The notes beneath the pieces are model-generated. The model was not told where the DNA came from. It ran no database searches and saw nothing but the letters and a program-made list of their open reading frames with translations. 32,257 nucleotides of DNA from Tannerella sp. (GTDB lineage: Bacteria > Bacteroidota > Bacteroidia > Bacteroidales > Tannerellaceae): positions 1 through 32,257 of the forward strand of contig JAISXP010000168.1 of NCBI GenBank assembly GCA_031270465.1, read 5' to 3'. This document shows positions 7,917 to 16,139 of the stretch, piece by piece (the stretch's first letter is position 1; every line of letters starts with the position of its first letter). A program made the position numbers and the translations under genes.

Positions 7917-9641
7917 TCAATATCCGGGATTCTGATAGGCCGCTTTGTCCACGTCTTCGTGCATGCGGTCCATCTGGTCGCCTTGCGGGATGGGGCGCAG
8001 TACGTAGTGAGACTTGATGTCGCGGACGTATTCTCTTCCACCCAGATGATAGACCGAAGAGCGTTCGACCCATTTCCCGGTGCGGATGAGGTCGAGCCAG
8101 CGGTGCTGTTCGCCGCAGAGTTCGCGCGAGCGTTCGTCGAGGACATAGTCGATCGTGATCGTGGCCGGCGTGGCGGCTACCATGGCGTCTTCATGTCCGG
8201 GGAAGGCTGCGCGTCGGCGCAGCGTGAGGATGTGCTCGCGTGCACGGGCGTTGTCGCCCAATTGTACGGCGGCTTCGGCGGCGATCAGGTAGGTCTCCGA
8301 CAGTTTGGCGGTCAGCCACGTGCGTCCCGACGCATCGTTCACGTCCTTGCGTTTCGTATCGAAGAATTTGTGAATCGAAGGAAAGAACCCGCGCGTATGC
8401 TGGCTTGGCGTCCAGATGCGGTAGTTTTTGGACGCTCTGTACTCGTCGCTCACTTCATGTCCGGGGAAAACGAAAGCGGTATCGCCCACATTAATCGGTT
8501 CGCCCAGCAAACCGGTATAGGTTGCCGCCGCGCCGCCGCCGCGTTCCACGTTACTCAGCCATACGGTCTGGAAGGTAGAAAAATAGCGGCTGTCGTTCGT
8601 CTTGTCGGCAAAGATGACGGTGATGAGTTCGTCCGTCGGCGCGAGGCGTATCCACGGGCGCGAGTAAGAGATCGAACGTCCTACGGGCGAACCTGAACCG
8701 ACGACAAAGGTCGGATAGTTGGGCGTGTAATAGGAAATGGAGCGATCATCGCCTCCTACACCGCCGCTAGAGGAGTTGCTCAGGCCTGGGAAACCGTTGA
8801 AGGTATAGGAGTCGTTCGTGCGCTCGCAAGTGAAGAGCACTTCGCTGCTGTGCTCGTTGCCCTCCTTTACGACGTCGGCGTATGTCGACAGCAGGGCGAC
8901 GCCATAAGCGCTCAGGTTGTTAAGCAGCGTCTCGGCTGTCGACAGCGCCTGCTGATGGTTGCCCATCGTGAGATGTACTTTTGCCAGATAATGCAGGGCA
9001 GCCTTCTTGGACGCTGTTCCGAGCAGTCGCGATTCGACCGGCAGGTTTTCGACGGAGTAGTTCAAGTCGGTCAGGATGGCGGCATAGACTTCCGCTACGG
9101 AGTTGCGCGTAGACATGCGGTTCGGCACGGTGTTGAACTTCAGTTCGCCCGAACCCAGATCCAGCGGACATCCGCCGAACATTTGCACCAGGTTGAAATA
9201 GAAATAGGCGCGCAGGAAGCGTGCTTCGGCAATCAGAGCGGGAGAGAGACCAGCCCCTTCGCCGTATTCCACGATTCCGTTACACGTATTGATGTACTGG
9301 TACGAACTGTTCCAGAAGTTGCTGAAGTCTCCCGTCTGCGAAGTGATGGGCGTCGTACCGGTCACTTCGGGTGTCATGTCCAAAGGCGCGTTGGTAAATG
9401 AGTCTCCAGCGGTAAATTCGTCTGTTCCCGCTTCCATGCAGAAGATGGGGCCTTGTGAGCCGGTAACGAAGCGCAGGCCCTGATAGGCGGCCGTCAATCC
9501 GGACTGCAATCCGGCGGACGTACGGAACAAATCGGGCGTCAGCACGGCGCGCGGCTGTTCTTCCAGAATGTCGTTGCAGGAAGAGAAAAGGCCTGCGAAC
9601 ATGGCGCCTGTCAAAAGGATACTGAATATTTTCCGTTTCAT
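7917..9641 (-). CDS. SusD-like (RagB/SusD) surface glycan-binding lipoprotein, PUL1
   Basis: This 574-residue lipoprotein has its lipobox at LFSSC (Cys22), and the mature protein starts CNDILEEQP, the usual SusD-type N-terminus. EARFLRAYFYFNLVQMFGG (about 139-157) is the conserved helix of the family. SETYLIAAEAAVQLGDNARA and LDERSRELCGEQHRWLDLIRTG are the C-terminal SusD motifs, and the protein ends in the usual YQNPGY. It should sit on the outer face of the outer membrane and cap the SusC barrel, delivering oligosaccharide. It starts 26 bp after the SusC1 stop, so the pair is co-transcribed and co-translated. Specificity cannot be inferred. The call is very secure because motifs, length and partner all agree. 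Confidence 0.96.
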   Translation of the reverse strand: MKRKIFSILLTGAMFAGLFSSCNDILEEQPRAVLTPDLFRTSAGLQSGLTAAYQGLRFVTGSQGPIFCMEAGTDEFTAGDSFTNAPLDMTPEVTGTTPITSQTGDFSNFWNSSYQYINTCNGIVEYGEGAGLSPALIAEARFLRAYFYFNLVQMFGGCPLDLGSGELKFNTVPNRMSTRNSVAEVYAAILTDLNYSVENLPVESRLLGTASKKAALHYLAKVHLTMGNHQQALSTAETLLNNLSAYGVALLSTYADVVKEGNEHSSEVLFTCERTNDSYTFNGFPGLSNSSSGGVGGDDRSISYYTPNYPTFVVGSGSPVGRSISYSRPWIRLAPTDELITVIFADKTNDSRYFSTFQTVWLSNVERGGGAAATYTGLLGEPINVGDTAFVFPGHEVSDEYRASKNYRIWTPSQHTRGFFPSIHKFFDTKRKDVNDASGRTWLTAKLSETYLIAAEAAVQLGDNARAREHILTLRRRAAFPGHEDAMVAATPATITIDYVLDERSRELCGEQHRWLDLIRTGKWVERSSVYHLGGREYVRDIKSHYVLRPIPQGDQMDRMHEDVDKAAYQNPGY

Positions 9642-9667
9642 ATCTTTTTACTTTTAATATTAATAAA

Positions 9668-12600
9668 TCAGAAACTTACATTTAACCCCAGCAGGAAGTT
9701 GCGGCTCACGGGCACGCCGAAGCCTACCCAGAGCTGGCGTTCCAGATTCGTGGTCGTACTGTATTGCGTCGGTTCGGGGTCTACGCCTGCGCCTTCTTTC
9801 ATGTAGGGCGAGAAGAAGGCCGGGAACGGATTCTGGCAGGTCACGTAGAGACGTGCCGACCGTGCGCCGACGTGGTTCAGGATGTTCTTCTGGAACGTAT
9901 ATCCGAGCGAGAGGGTACGCACCTTGAGGAACGTGGCGTCGAAATATCGCAGAGTGGAGGCAAAGTCGATCGTTTCGCCGCTCTGGTTACCCGGCTGCGG
10001 ATATTTGTTGACCGGATTGGTGGGCGTCCAATAGTCTACTTTCGTCGAGTTGCGGCGTCCGGTATGCGTGATGTTGTAATCGTAGTGGCGCATACTCATC
10101 AGATGACCGCCCATGCGGAAGAAACTGACGGCCGAAAAGTCGAAGTTCCTGTATCCGAAACGCAGGGTGAGACCGCCGGAAAAGTCGGGTTCGAACGTGC
10201 CCACGATCTTGCGATCGCCGTCGGCCGTGATTGTGCTGCTGTTGTCGAGGTCGGCCACCTTGATCTGGCCGGGTTTATATCCGTACTTGGCGGCTTCTGC
10301 CTCTTCGCCCAGCTGCCAGATGCCGGAATGGACGTAGTCGTACATCACGTTGATGGGATAGCCTACAAACCAGCCGTTGTCGATATTACGTTCTTCGCCG
10401 CTGGCCAGCGCCGTAATCTTGTTGCGGTTGAAGTAGATATTGAAGTCGGCGTTGAAACTGAAATCTCCCGCTGTCTGAGGTTTGATTATTTGTCCATTTA
10501 TTGCAAATTCCAGTCCCTTGTTTTCGGTCGACCCCACGTTTTGCATGATAGGTCTGTCCACGCCGCTCGACGACGGCAGTCTGACTGAGAGCAACAGGTC
10601 GCTGGTCTTTTGCAGATAGACGTCGAGGTAGCCGCTGATGCGTCCGTTGAACAGGTTGTAGTCGACGCCCAGGTTGTAGTTCTGGGTATACTCCCATCCC
10701 AGGTTGGAATTGGGCAGGTCGGTGACGTAATACCCGTATTGTCCGGTGGCGCCGGGGCCGTAGTTGTAGTAAGCCATGCCCAGTCCTCCCAGCGTCTGAT
10801 AAGGACTGACAGCCTGATTGGAAGTCTGTCCGTAACCCAGACGGAGTTTCAATTGCGAAATGGATTCGATGTCCTTCATAAACGCCTCGCGGTTGGCGTT
10901 CCAGCCCAGCGAGAAGGCGGGATAGCTGTGCCATTTTTTACCGGGCGACAGTACCGACGAACCGTCCGAGCGGAAGGTGGCGGTCAGCATGTAGCGGTCG
11001 TCGTACGAATACTGTACGCGTGCCATAAGCGACTGCAAGCCCCGCTGCCAGTAATTCTGGTTGCTGGTGCCCGAGTTGATGTTTTTCTCGCCGTTGGCCA
11101 TGCTCAGGTTGTAGTACAGCAGGTAGTCGGCGGCAATGTCGGTAGCCTGCATCGACGAGCGCTGGAATTGCGACTGCTCGGCCGAATACATAGCCGTGGC
11201 GTTCAGGCGGTGTTTCTCGGCGAGTACCTTATTATAATATAACAGGTTTTCGACCGTCCACTGCTGCCATTGAGTGTTCCGTACCGTAGCCGAAGATACA
11301 CTGGGTGGATTACCCGGATAATCGGCGCCGTTGCTGAATAAGCCGTAGTTCTCCTGCGAATAACTCAAACCCACGTTGAAACGGTACGTCAGTCCGTCGT
11401 AGAGTTTCACTTCGCCATAGAGCGAGTTGAACGAGGCAATACGCTTGCTCTGCTCTGCCCGTGCGTTTTCCGTTACCAGCGTATAAAGCGGATTGGTAAA
11501 CGTGGCGTCGATGGTGCCGTCGAGCGGGAAGGTGACAATCGACCCGTCTGCGTTGTGCGAGGGGGAGATGGGCGTCATGTTGGTCAGGATGTCCCCCATG
11601 GGCGACCATCCGAGGTTGTCGCCGACGCCGAACGTCGTGTTGGTGGTCAAACCCACTTTGACGTATTTGCCGATTTCCTGGTCGACCGTCGTACGCAACG
11701 TGAAGCGGGTGTATTCCTGCAGGGGAACAACGGCCGTTTCGTTGAAATAGCCGCCGCTGAACGAGTAGGCGCCCCGCTGGCTGCCGGAACTTACGGACAG
11801 CTCATGGTTGGTGACATGCCCCGGCTGATAGAACAGATCCTGCCAGTCGGTGTAGTTGCCCGAAGCAATTACTTCCTGCTGCAGGACGGAATAGGGATAT
11901 GTCCCCGCCTTGAGCGAAGCGTCGTGAAAGGCGACGAATTCGGGGCCGCTGTACGCGTTGTAGCGTTTCAGTACGTTCTTCACGCCGTAGTAACCGCTGT
12001 AGTTCACCGCCGGAGTCTGTCCCAAACTGCCGCGGTTGGTAGTGATCAGGATTACGCCGTTGGCGCCGCGCGAACCGTAGATGGCCGTCGACGAAGCATC
12101 CTTGAGGATGTCGATGGTCTTGATGTCGTTCGGCGAGATGTCGGAGAGCGAGCCGTTGAACGGGATACCGTCGAGGACGATCAGCGGGTTGTTGTCGGCG
12201 CTGAGCGAACGCTCGCCGCGGATACGTATCTGCATGGCAGAACCCGGAGCGGTACCTGTTTGCAGGATTTCGATACCCGGCATGCGTCCCTGCAGGGCAG
12301 CCGAAGCGTCGACGGCGGGGATTTCCTGTATAATCCGCGCATCGGCCGAGGCGATGGCGCCCGAAATGTCGGCCTTTCGCGCCGTGCCGTAGCCCACGAC
12401 CACTACCTCTTCAAGGCTTTGCGTGTCTTCTTCCAGGGTAATGGTTAACGCTGTTTTTCCACGTACGCTGACGGCTTGCGTCATAAATCCTACATACGAT
12501 ATATTTAATGTAGCATTTTCCGCCACGCGCAGCGAAAAACTTCCATCCATATCGGTCACAGTTCCGTTCGTGGTACCCACCTCGAGTATACTGGCGCCGA

Positions 12601-12736
12601 TAATCGTTTCACCAAGGGCGTCTTTTACGACACCCGTCACGGTCTTTGTCTGCCCCCATGCGAAGACGGGGATGAAAAAGATCAGGCACAGCCCGATCAC
12701 TCTTCTTAGTTTAGTGTTCGTCATACAATCATACAT
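9668..12736 (-). CDS. SusC/RagA-type TonB-dependent transporter, PUL1
   Basis: This 1022-residue outer-membrane receptor has a signal peptide ending at FAWGQ (residues 25-29). A carboxypeptidase-regulatory-like domain (about 31-103) includes the common TTNGTVTDMDGSFSLRV. Next is the SLEEVVVVGYGT segment (107-118) typical of the TonB-interaction region, then the plug with IRIRGERSLS, LIVLDGIPFNG and IYGSRGANGVILITT (219-233), and a long C-terminal barrel ending in VSF. There is no STN domain, so unlike SusC2 it should not signal to a FecR. The start could be Met1 (12736) or Met5 (12724), the latter giving a more standard signal peptide. It is the first gene of PUL1, followed by its SusD, and imports oligosaccharides through the outer membrane with TonB energy. 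Confidence 0.96.
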   Translation of the reverse strand: MYDCMTNTKLRRVIGLCLIFFIPVFAWGQTKTVTGVVKDALGETIIGASILEVGTTNGTVTDMDGSFSLRVAENATLNISYVGFMTQAVSVRGKTALTITLEEDTQSLEEVVVVGYGTARKADISGAIASADARIIQEIPAVDASAALQGRMPGIEILQTGTAPGSAMQIRIRGERSLSADNNPLIVLDGIPFNGSLSDISPNDIKTIDILKDASSTAIYGSRGANGVILITTNRGSLGQTPAVNYSGYYGVKNVLKRYNAYSGPEFVAFHDASLKAGTYPYSVLQQEVIASGNYTDWQDLFYQPGHVTNHELSVSSGSQRGAYSFSGGYFNETAVVPLQEYTRFTLRTTVDQEIGKYVKVGLTTNTTFGVGDNLGWSPMGDILTNMTPISPSHNADGSIVTFPLDGTIDATFTNPLYTLVTENARAEQSKRIASFNSLYGEVKLYDGLTYRFNVGLSYSQENYGLFSNGADYPGNPPSVSSATVRNTQWQQWTVENLLYYNKVLAEKHRLNATAMYSAEQSQFQRSSMQATDIAADYLLYYNLSMANGEKNINSGTSNQNYWQRGLQSLMARVQYSYDDRYMLTATFRSDGSSVLSPGKKWHSYPAFSLGWNANREAFMKDIESISQLKLRLGYGQTSNQAVSPYQTLGGLGMAYYNYGPGATGQYGYYVTDLPNSNLGWEYTQNYNLGVDYNLFNGRISGYLDVYLQKTSDLLLSVRLPSSSGVDRPIMQNVGSTENKGLEFAINGQIIKPQTAGDFSFNADFNIYFNRNKITALASGEERNIDNGWFVGYPINVMYDYVHSGIWQLGEEAEAAKYGYKPGQIKVADLDNSSTITADGDRKIVGTFEPDFSGGLTLRFGYRNFDFSAVSFFRMGGHLMSMRHYDYNITHTGRRNSTKVDYWTPTNPVNKYPQPGNQSGETIDFASTLRYFDATFLKVRTLSLGYTFQKNILNHVGARSARLYVTCQNPFPAFFSPYMKEGAGVDPEPTQYSTTTNLERQLWVGFGVPVSRNFLLGLNVSF

Positions 12737-12801
12737 TAATCAAATATTAAATTCATAAAAAATACTTTTGTCTTATCAGAAAATTCAATATTTCCTGTTT
12801 G

Positions 12802-12809
12802 CAAATGTA
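12802..12809 (-). promoter_or_regulatory. Candidate -7 box for the susC1 operon
   Basis: On the minus strand this reads TACATTTG, matching the Bacteroides sigma-ABfr -7 consensus TAnnTTTG. It lies 65 bp upstream of the SusC1 Met1 codon, a normal leader length. No TTTG or TTG is found about 19-20 bases further upstream, so the promoter looks weak without an activator. That agrees with the operator-like repeats beginning about 28 bp upstream of it. Confidence 0.5.
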
Positions 12810-12837
12810 TTCAATCATTTTAGAGTGGCGGATACGG

Positions 12838-12912
12838 ATTTGTAACAAACATTTTGGTGCTCGTTACATCACTGTGCGAATTTGTAACAAACTTTATGCT
12901 GTACGTTACATC
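12838..12912. promoter_or_regulatory. Duplicated inverted-repeat operator candidate upstream of susC1
   Basis: Two 33-bp copies (12838-12870 and 12880-12912) match at 28 of 33 positions. They are offset by 42 bp, close to four helical turns. Each starts ATTTGTAACAAAC and ends CGTTACATC, and each contains TGTAAC-N16-GTTACA (half-sites at 12841-12846 and 12863-12868, then 12883-12888 and 12905-12910). Differences fall only in the middle of the copies, as expected if the outer half-sites are bound by protein. The position upstream of the -7 box suggests an activator, for example a hybrid two-component regulator encoded elsewhere. The regulator itself is not in this window. Confidence 0.6.
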
Positions 12913-12918
12913 GTGCCG

Positions 12919-12941
12919 AAAATGCCATTTTATGGCATTTT
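12919..12941. terminator. AT-rich hairpin, possible bidirectional terminator
   Basis: AAAATGCCAT (12919-12928) pairs perfectly with ATGGCATTTT (12932-12941) around a TTT loop. On the plus strand a T-rich run (TTC TATTTTTT) follows. On the minus strand the stem itself ends in TTTT. It may end read-through from the upstream GH78 transcript before the susC1 promoter. The stem is AT-rich, so strength is uncertain. Confidence 0.4.
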
Positions 12942-13130
12942 TTCTATTTTTTGACGAAGACTGCCGGATTCATGCCGGCGCACTTTTTCAAGCGCGGCAA
13001 GCGGCACATACACCGTCACCGGCAACGGCATGGAAACCTGTTACCGCATTACGGTAAACCCCAACGCGCAGGCAGGGAATTACATGATTTGCAGAATTGC
13101 AAAAACTGTGAGACTGTCTTTTTTGTAATT

Positions 13131-15923
13131 TTATTGCAGAGATTTAAAACTGTAAATACCTTGCCCGACTTTTACCGTACGGTATCCGTTCTCAAAGCCG
13201 ATTGCTTCTATACCGGGCGTCTGTCCAATATCATTCCCGCTTTCGGTAACGGTTGCATTTTCGCCGGCAGGAATATATATGGTTGCATGACTGCCGACAG
13301 GGACAGTTACATTCATTTCCAGATGCGCGCCCTTTCGTTTGATGTCGGAAATCACTTTCCCGTAAGGTGTCATGCCGGAATAATATACTTCATCCAGTTT
13401 TTCGGGCAGCAAAGGCTTAATGATAATGTGCCTGTAACCGGGTTCATTTTCGTCGGCATTCACTCCGGCAAGCGTACGGTAAAACCAGGTAAGTCCGCCG
13501 CCAAACATGGGGTGGTTACGTGAACTTTGTCCGTTCCAGTGTTCCCATGTCACAGTAGCGCCCTGCTCAATCCAGTGGCCGAAGCCGGGAAAATCGTGTT
13601 TGTTCATTGCTTCATAAGCCACATCATTCATTCCGTTTGCCGCGAGCGTTTCGAAGAAAAATTGAGTGCCGAATATGCCGGTGTTCAGATGTCCGTCGTA
13701 TTTCTCTACAATTTCTCTGTACAAGGTTTTCACAACCTTGTCGCGACGTTCCTGCGGCATCCCGATGACGAGTGCAAAAATATTGCTTCCGAAATCGCCG
13801 AATGTTTCGTTTTCGCTGTCATAGAATTTACTGTTGAACGCCTGTTTTACATTGTCGGCAATCGCGGAATATTTTTCATAATCTGCCGTTTGATTCAATG
13901 CTTTGGCTGCTTTTGCGGTGAAGTCGGCGCAGCGCCACAGGAAAAACGTATGAACCAGTTCTTCGGAGGGGACGCTGTAGGCCGGCGCCCAGTCGCCCAG
14001 ATTCAGCCAGTAATTGGGTGTGGTTGCATTCAGATTGGCTCTTTGCGAAAACATGGTGCCGTCTTCCGTCAGCCAGGTGAGCATGTATCGTACCTGTTCC
14101 TTCATGGCGTGATAATTATCCGCGAGTATCTTTTTGTCACCGTAATGGATGTAAAATTCCCACGGCATGATGTTCATCGCCGCACCCCAGGGCACACCGC
14201 CGCCGCAACCGGGTTGCCACGGCGCTCCGTTGGGCACATAACCCGTTTCCACATCCTGCGCATCCCGGATGTCGCGAATCCATTTCCGATAGAATGCGGC
14301 GGCATCAAAGTTGTGCATCACTGTGACGCAGGCCACTTGTCCGTCGCCCGTATAGGGTGAACGTTCGCGATGCGGACAGTCGCTCATAATCCCGCCATGT
14401 ATGTTGTCGAGCAGGCTGCGACGCCATATTGTGTTGATTTGATTGAACAGATCGCTGGATGTGCGGAAGCCGGCCGATATTTTCATATCCGTATTGACGG
14501 CCTCGGCTACGAGCATTTCCGGCTTTAACTCGTCTACACCGCCGATTATTGCCTTACTGAACACGTACCATGTGAAACGGGGTGCACAGGATTCTTTTTC
14601 GTCTCCTTTAAATACATATTTCTGAACGCCGAGAGGCGATTCGCAAATATATTTCACGTTCAGCGTATCTCCTCTGCGTCCTTTAATATCTTTGAAATGT
14701 ATCCAGCCGGATATTTCCACTCCGAAATCTACTTCATAAGTCCCGTCCGCATTTCTGGAGAGGGATACCGGTTCCAGACGCTCCGTCACTTTGTCCGTGG
14801 GCGCCGTGTGAGCAGTCAGTACGCCTGCGGGCGCTTCGCGCAAAACGGCCTGCTGCCATGCCGCATCGTCGCAGTCGACTGTCGCCCACCCTTCCGTTTC
14901 AAGGGTTGCATCATATATTTCACCATCATACACTCCATTCATTACGATGGGAGATTCCTTCACTTTCCATGTCCCGTCCGAACAGACGGTATCTTCGGTG
15001 CCGTCTTCATAAACAATCTCGATCCGGCACAGGAAACGGGGAGAACCGAAAGATGCGACCCAGTGGGAAGTACAATCATAGAAACCGTCGCCCACAATCG
15101 CCCCTACCACATTCTCCTGTTCCCGAAGCATGTCGCCGATGTCATAGGCAAGATACATCACCCGGTGGTCGCGAAAATTATTGTTGATGGCGATATAGGT
15201 ATATTTTATGCCTTCGCGGGCGGTATAGTTTGTAAAGTTGGGAACCAGACAGTCATTGCCCACCTTCTCTCCGTTCATGTACAGTTCGAAGTAACCGAGA
15301 CCCGTCACAAAAGCCTTTGCCGAAGCCACCTTTTTGGTCACATCAAATTTTTTGCGAAACATGGGCGCCGGATAATGAGGGTATTCCTGTCTTTCGCGGC
15401 TGCCTTCGGACGCCGGCTTTATTACCTTGCGAGGCTCTTCTCCCTGCCAGGGGGCGCCTATCCAGCGAGCCTGCCATTCGTCGGGAGACAGAATCCCCAT
15501 TCCCCAACGTGCCGGCCTGCTCCATTCCGATGCGCGGTCGCGGCTGTCCCATACCATCACCTGCCACCAGTAATCCTTGCCGGATTGCAGCGTCTCTCCC
15601 TCATAAGGTATCAGCCAGGAATCCGATGACCGTATTTTCCCACTGTCCCAGATATCGGCCTCGCCTTTCCGCAGGTTTTCTTCGGACGACGCGACGCAAA
15701 TTCTGTACGCCTGCTGATACTCTCCGCGGATATCACCGGAAACCGCTTCGTTTATCCATGACAGGCGGGGCGACATTTCATCAACAGTCGACGGGTTTTC
15801 CATATTCTCGCAGGTTAATGCGCCCGGCTGTATGTTGCTTTTTTCCGTACACGATGCCAGTGCCGAGGCTATCATGCAGCACAGGACGGCAATCCTGTTT
15901 TTCAATAACATTTTCGTTCTCAT
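13131..15923 (-). CDS. GH78 alpha-L-rhamnosidase lipoprotein, PUL2
   Basis: This 930-residue protein has a lipobox LASC (Cys25). Domain order follows bacterial GH78: an N-terminal Fn3-like module with YWWQVMVWDS (118-127), a beta-sandwich rhamnosidase N domain (about 185-360), a linking beta domain (about 370-480), the (alpha/alpha)6 barrel (about 485-830) and a C-terminal beta domain. The active site is recognisable: DCPHRERSPYTGD (515-527) contains the general-acid Glu E520 with D515 and D527, and TWEHWNG (792-798) contains E794 in the place of the catalytic base. It removes terminal alpha-L-rhamnose by inversion. It lies 216 bp after SusD2 in the same direction, separated by two palindromes. 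It is the only hydrolase of PUL2 in view, suggesting a rhamnose-capped glycan or glycoside as target. Confidence 0.95.
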   Translation of the reverse strand: MRTKMLLKNRIAVLCCMIASALASCTEKSNIQPGALTCENMENPSTVDEMSPRLSWINEAVSGDIRGEYQQAYRICVASSEENLRKGEADIWDSGKIRSSDSWLIPYEGETLQSGKDYWWQVMVWDSRDRASEWSRPARWGMGILSPDEWQARWIGAPWQGEEPRKVIKPASEGSRERQEYPHYPAPMFRKKFDVTKKVASAKAFVTGLGYFELYMNGEKVGNDCLVPNFTNYTAREGIKYTYIAINNNFRDHRVMYLAYDIGDMLREQENVVGAIVGDGFYDCTSHWVASFGSPRFLCRIEIVYEDGTEDTVCSDGTWKVKESPIVMNGVYDGEIYDATLETEGWATVDCDDAAWQQAVLREAPAGVLTAHTAPTDKVTERLEPVSLSRNADGTYEVDFGVEISGWIHFKDIKGRRGDTLNVKYICESPLGVQKYVFKGDEKESCAPRFTWYVFSKAIIGGVDELKPEMLVAEAVNTDMKISAGFRTSSDLFNQINTIWRRSLLDNIHGGIMSDCPHRERSPYTGDGQVACVTVMHNFDAAAFYRKWIRDIRDAQDVETGYVPNGAPWQPGCGGGVPWGAAMNIMPWEFYIHYGDKKILADNYHAMKEQVRYMLTWLTEDGTMFSQRANLNATTPNYWLNLGDWAPAYSVPSEELVHTFFLWRCADFTAKAAKALNQTADYEKYSAIADNVKQAFNSKFYDSENETFGDFGSNIFALVIGMPQERRDKVVKTLYREIVEKYDGHLNTGIFGTQFFFETLAANGMNDVAYEAMNKHDFPGFGHWIEQGATVTWEHWNGQSSRNHPMFGGGLTWFYRTLAGVNADENEPGYRHIIIKPLLPEKLDEVYYSGMTPYGKVISDIKRKGAHLEMNVTVPVGSHATIYIPAGENATVTESGNDIGQTPGIEAIGFENGYRTVKVGQGIYSFKSLQ

Positions 15924-15998
15924 TACCGTAATGATTTTATAATATAAATTTTACATATTCCGTTTCGCTCATCTCCTGTCCGGATGAAGTTCCAACCT

Positions 15999-16077
15999 CG
16001 TCCTGCAGGACGGCAAAAAACGCGTTTTTTATTCTCCTGCAAATTGCAGAACGACAAAAAACGCGTTTTTTATTCTC
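15999..16077. repeat. Tandem A6-CGCG-T6 palindromic repeats between susD2 and the GH78 gene
   Basis: The identical 23-bp string C-A6-CGCG-T6-ATTCTC occurs at 16014-16036 and 16055-16077, a period of 41 bp. Each has a perfect 16-bp palindrome core. Flanking them are CGTCCTGCAGGACG (15999-16012, perfect palindrome) and CTGCAAATTGCAG (16037-16049). GCAGGA before copy 1 can also pair with TCCTGC after it, giving a larger hairpin. On the minus strand each core ends in a T-run, so the pair could act as intrinsic terminators after SusD2. They could instead be protein-binding sites or a dispersed repeat. Confidence 0.65.
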
Positions 16078-16139
16078 AATTCTTTGTTAGTATAAAGTTG
16101 TATTTACTAATTGAACTTACGCTGTCCGCTCTTCACCGA

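Larger units (their letters stand above)
12737..13130. other. 394-bp control region upstream of susC1 and downstream of the GH78 gene
   Basis: No gene is present. The part near susC1 holds a -7 box (12802-12809), two operator-like inverted repeats (12838-12912) and an AT-rich hairpin (12919-12941), each listed separately. The remaining part (12945-13130) shows only small hyphenated palindromes such as GCCGG-N6-GCCGG near 12961-12976 and TTGCA-GAAT-TGCAA near 13088-13101. I see no further promoter there. Transcription from the GH78 gene would enter this region on the same strand as susC1. Confidence 0.6.

Noticed and set aside
12838-12912. The two spaced repeats as a minimal CRISPR array
   Set aside because: There are only two imperfect copies with a 9-bp interval, internal symmetry, and no cas genes; the position fits an operator better.
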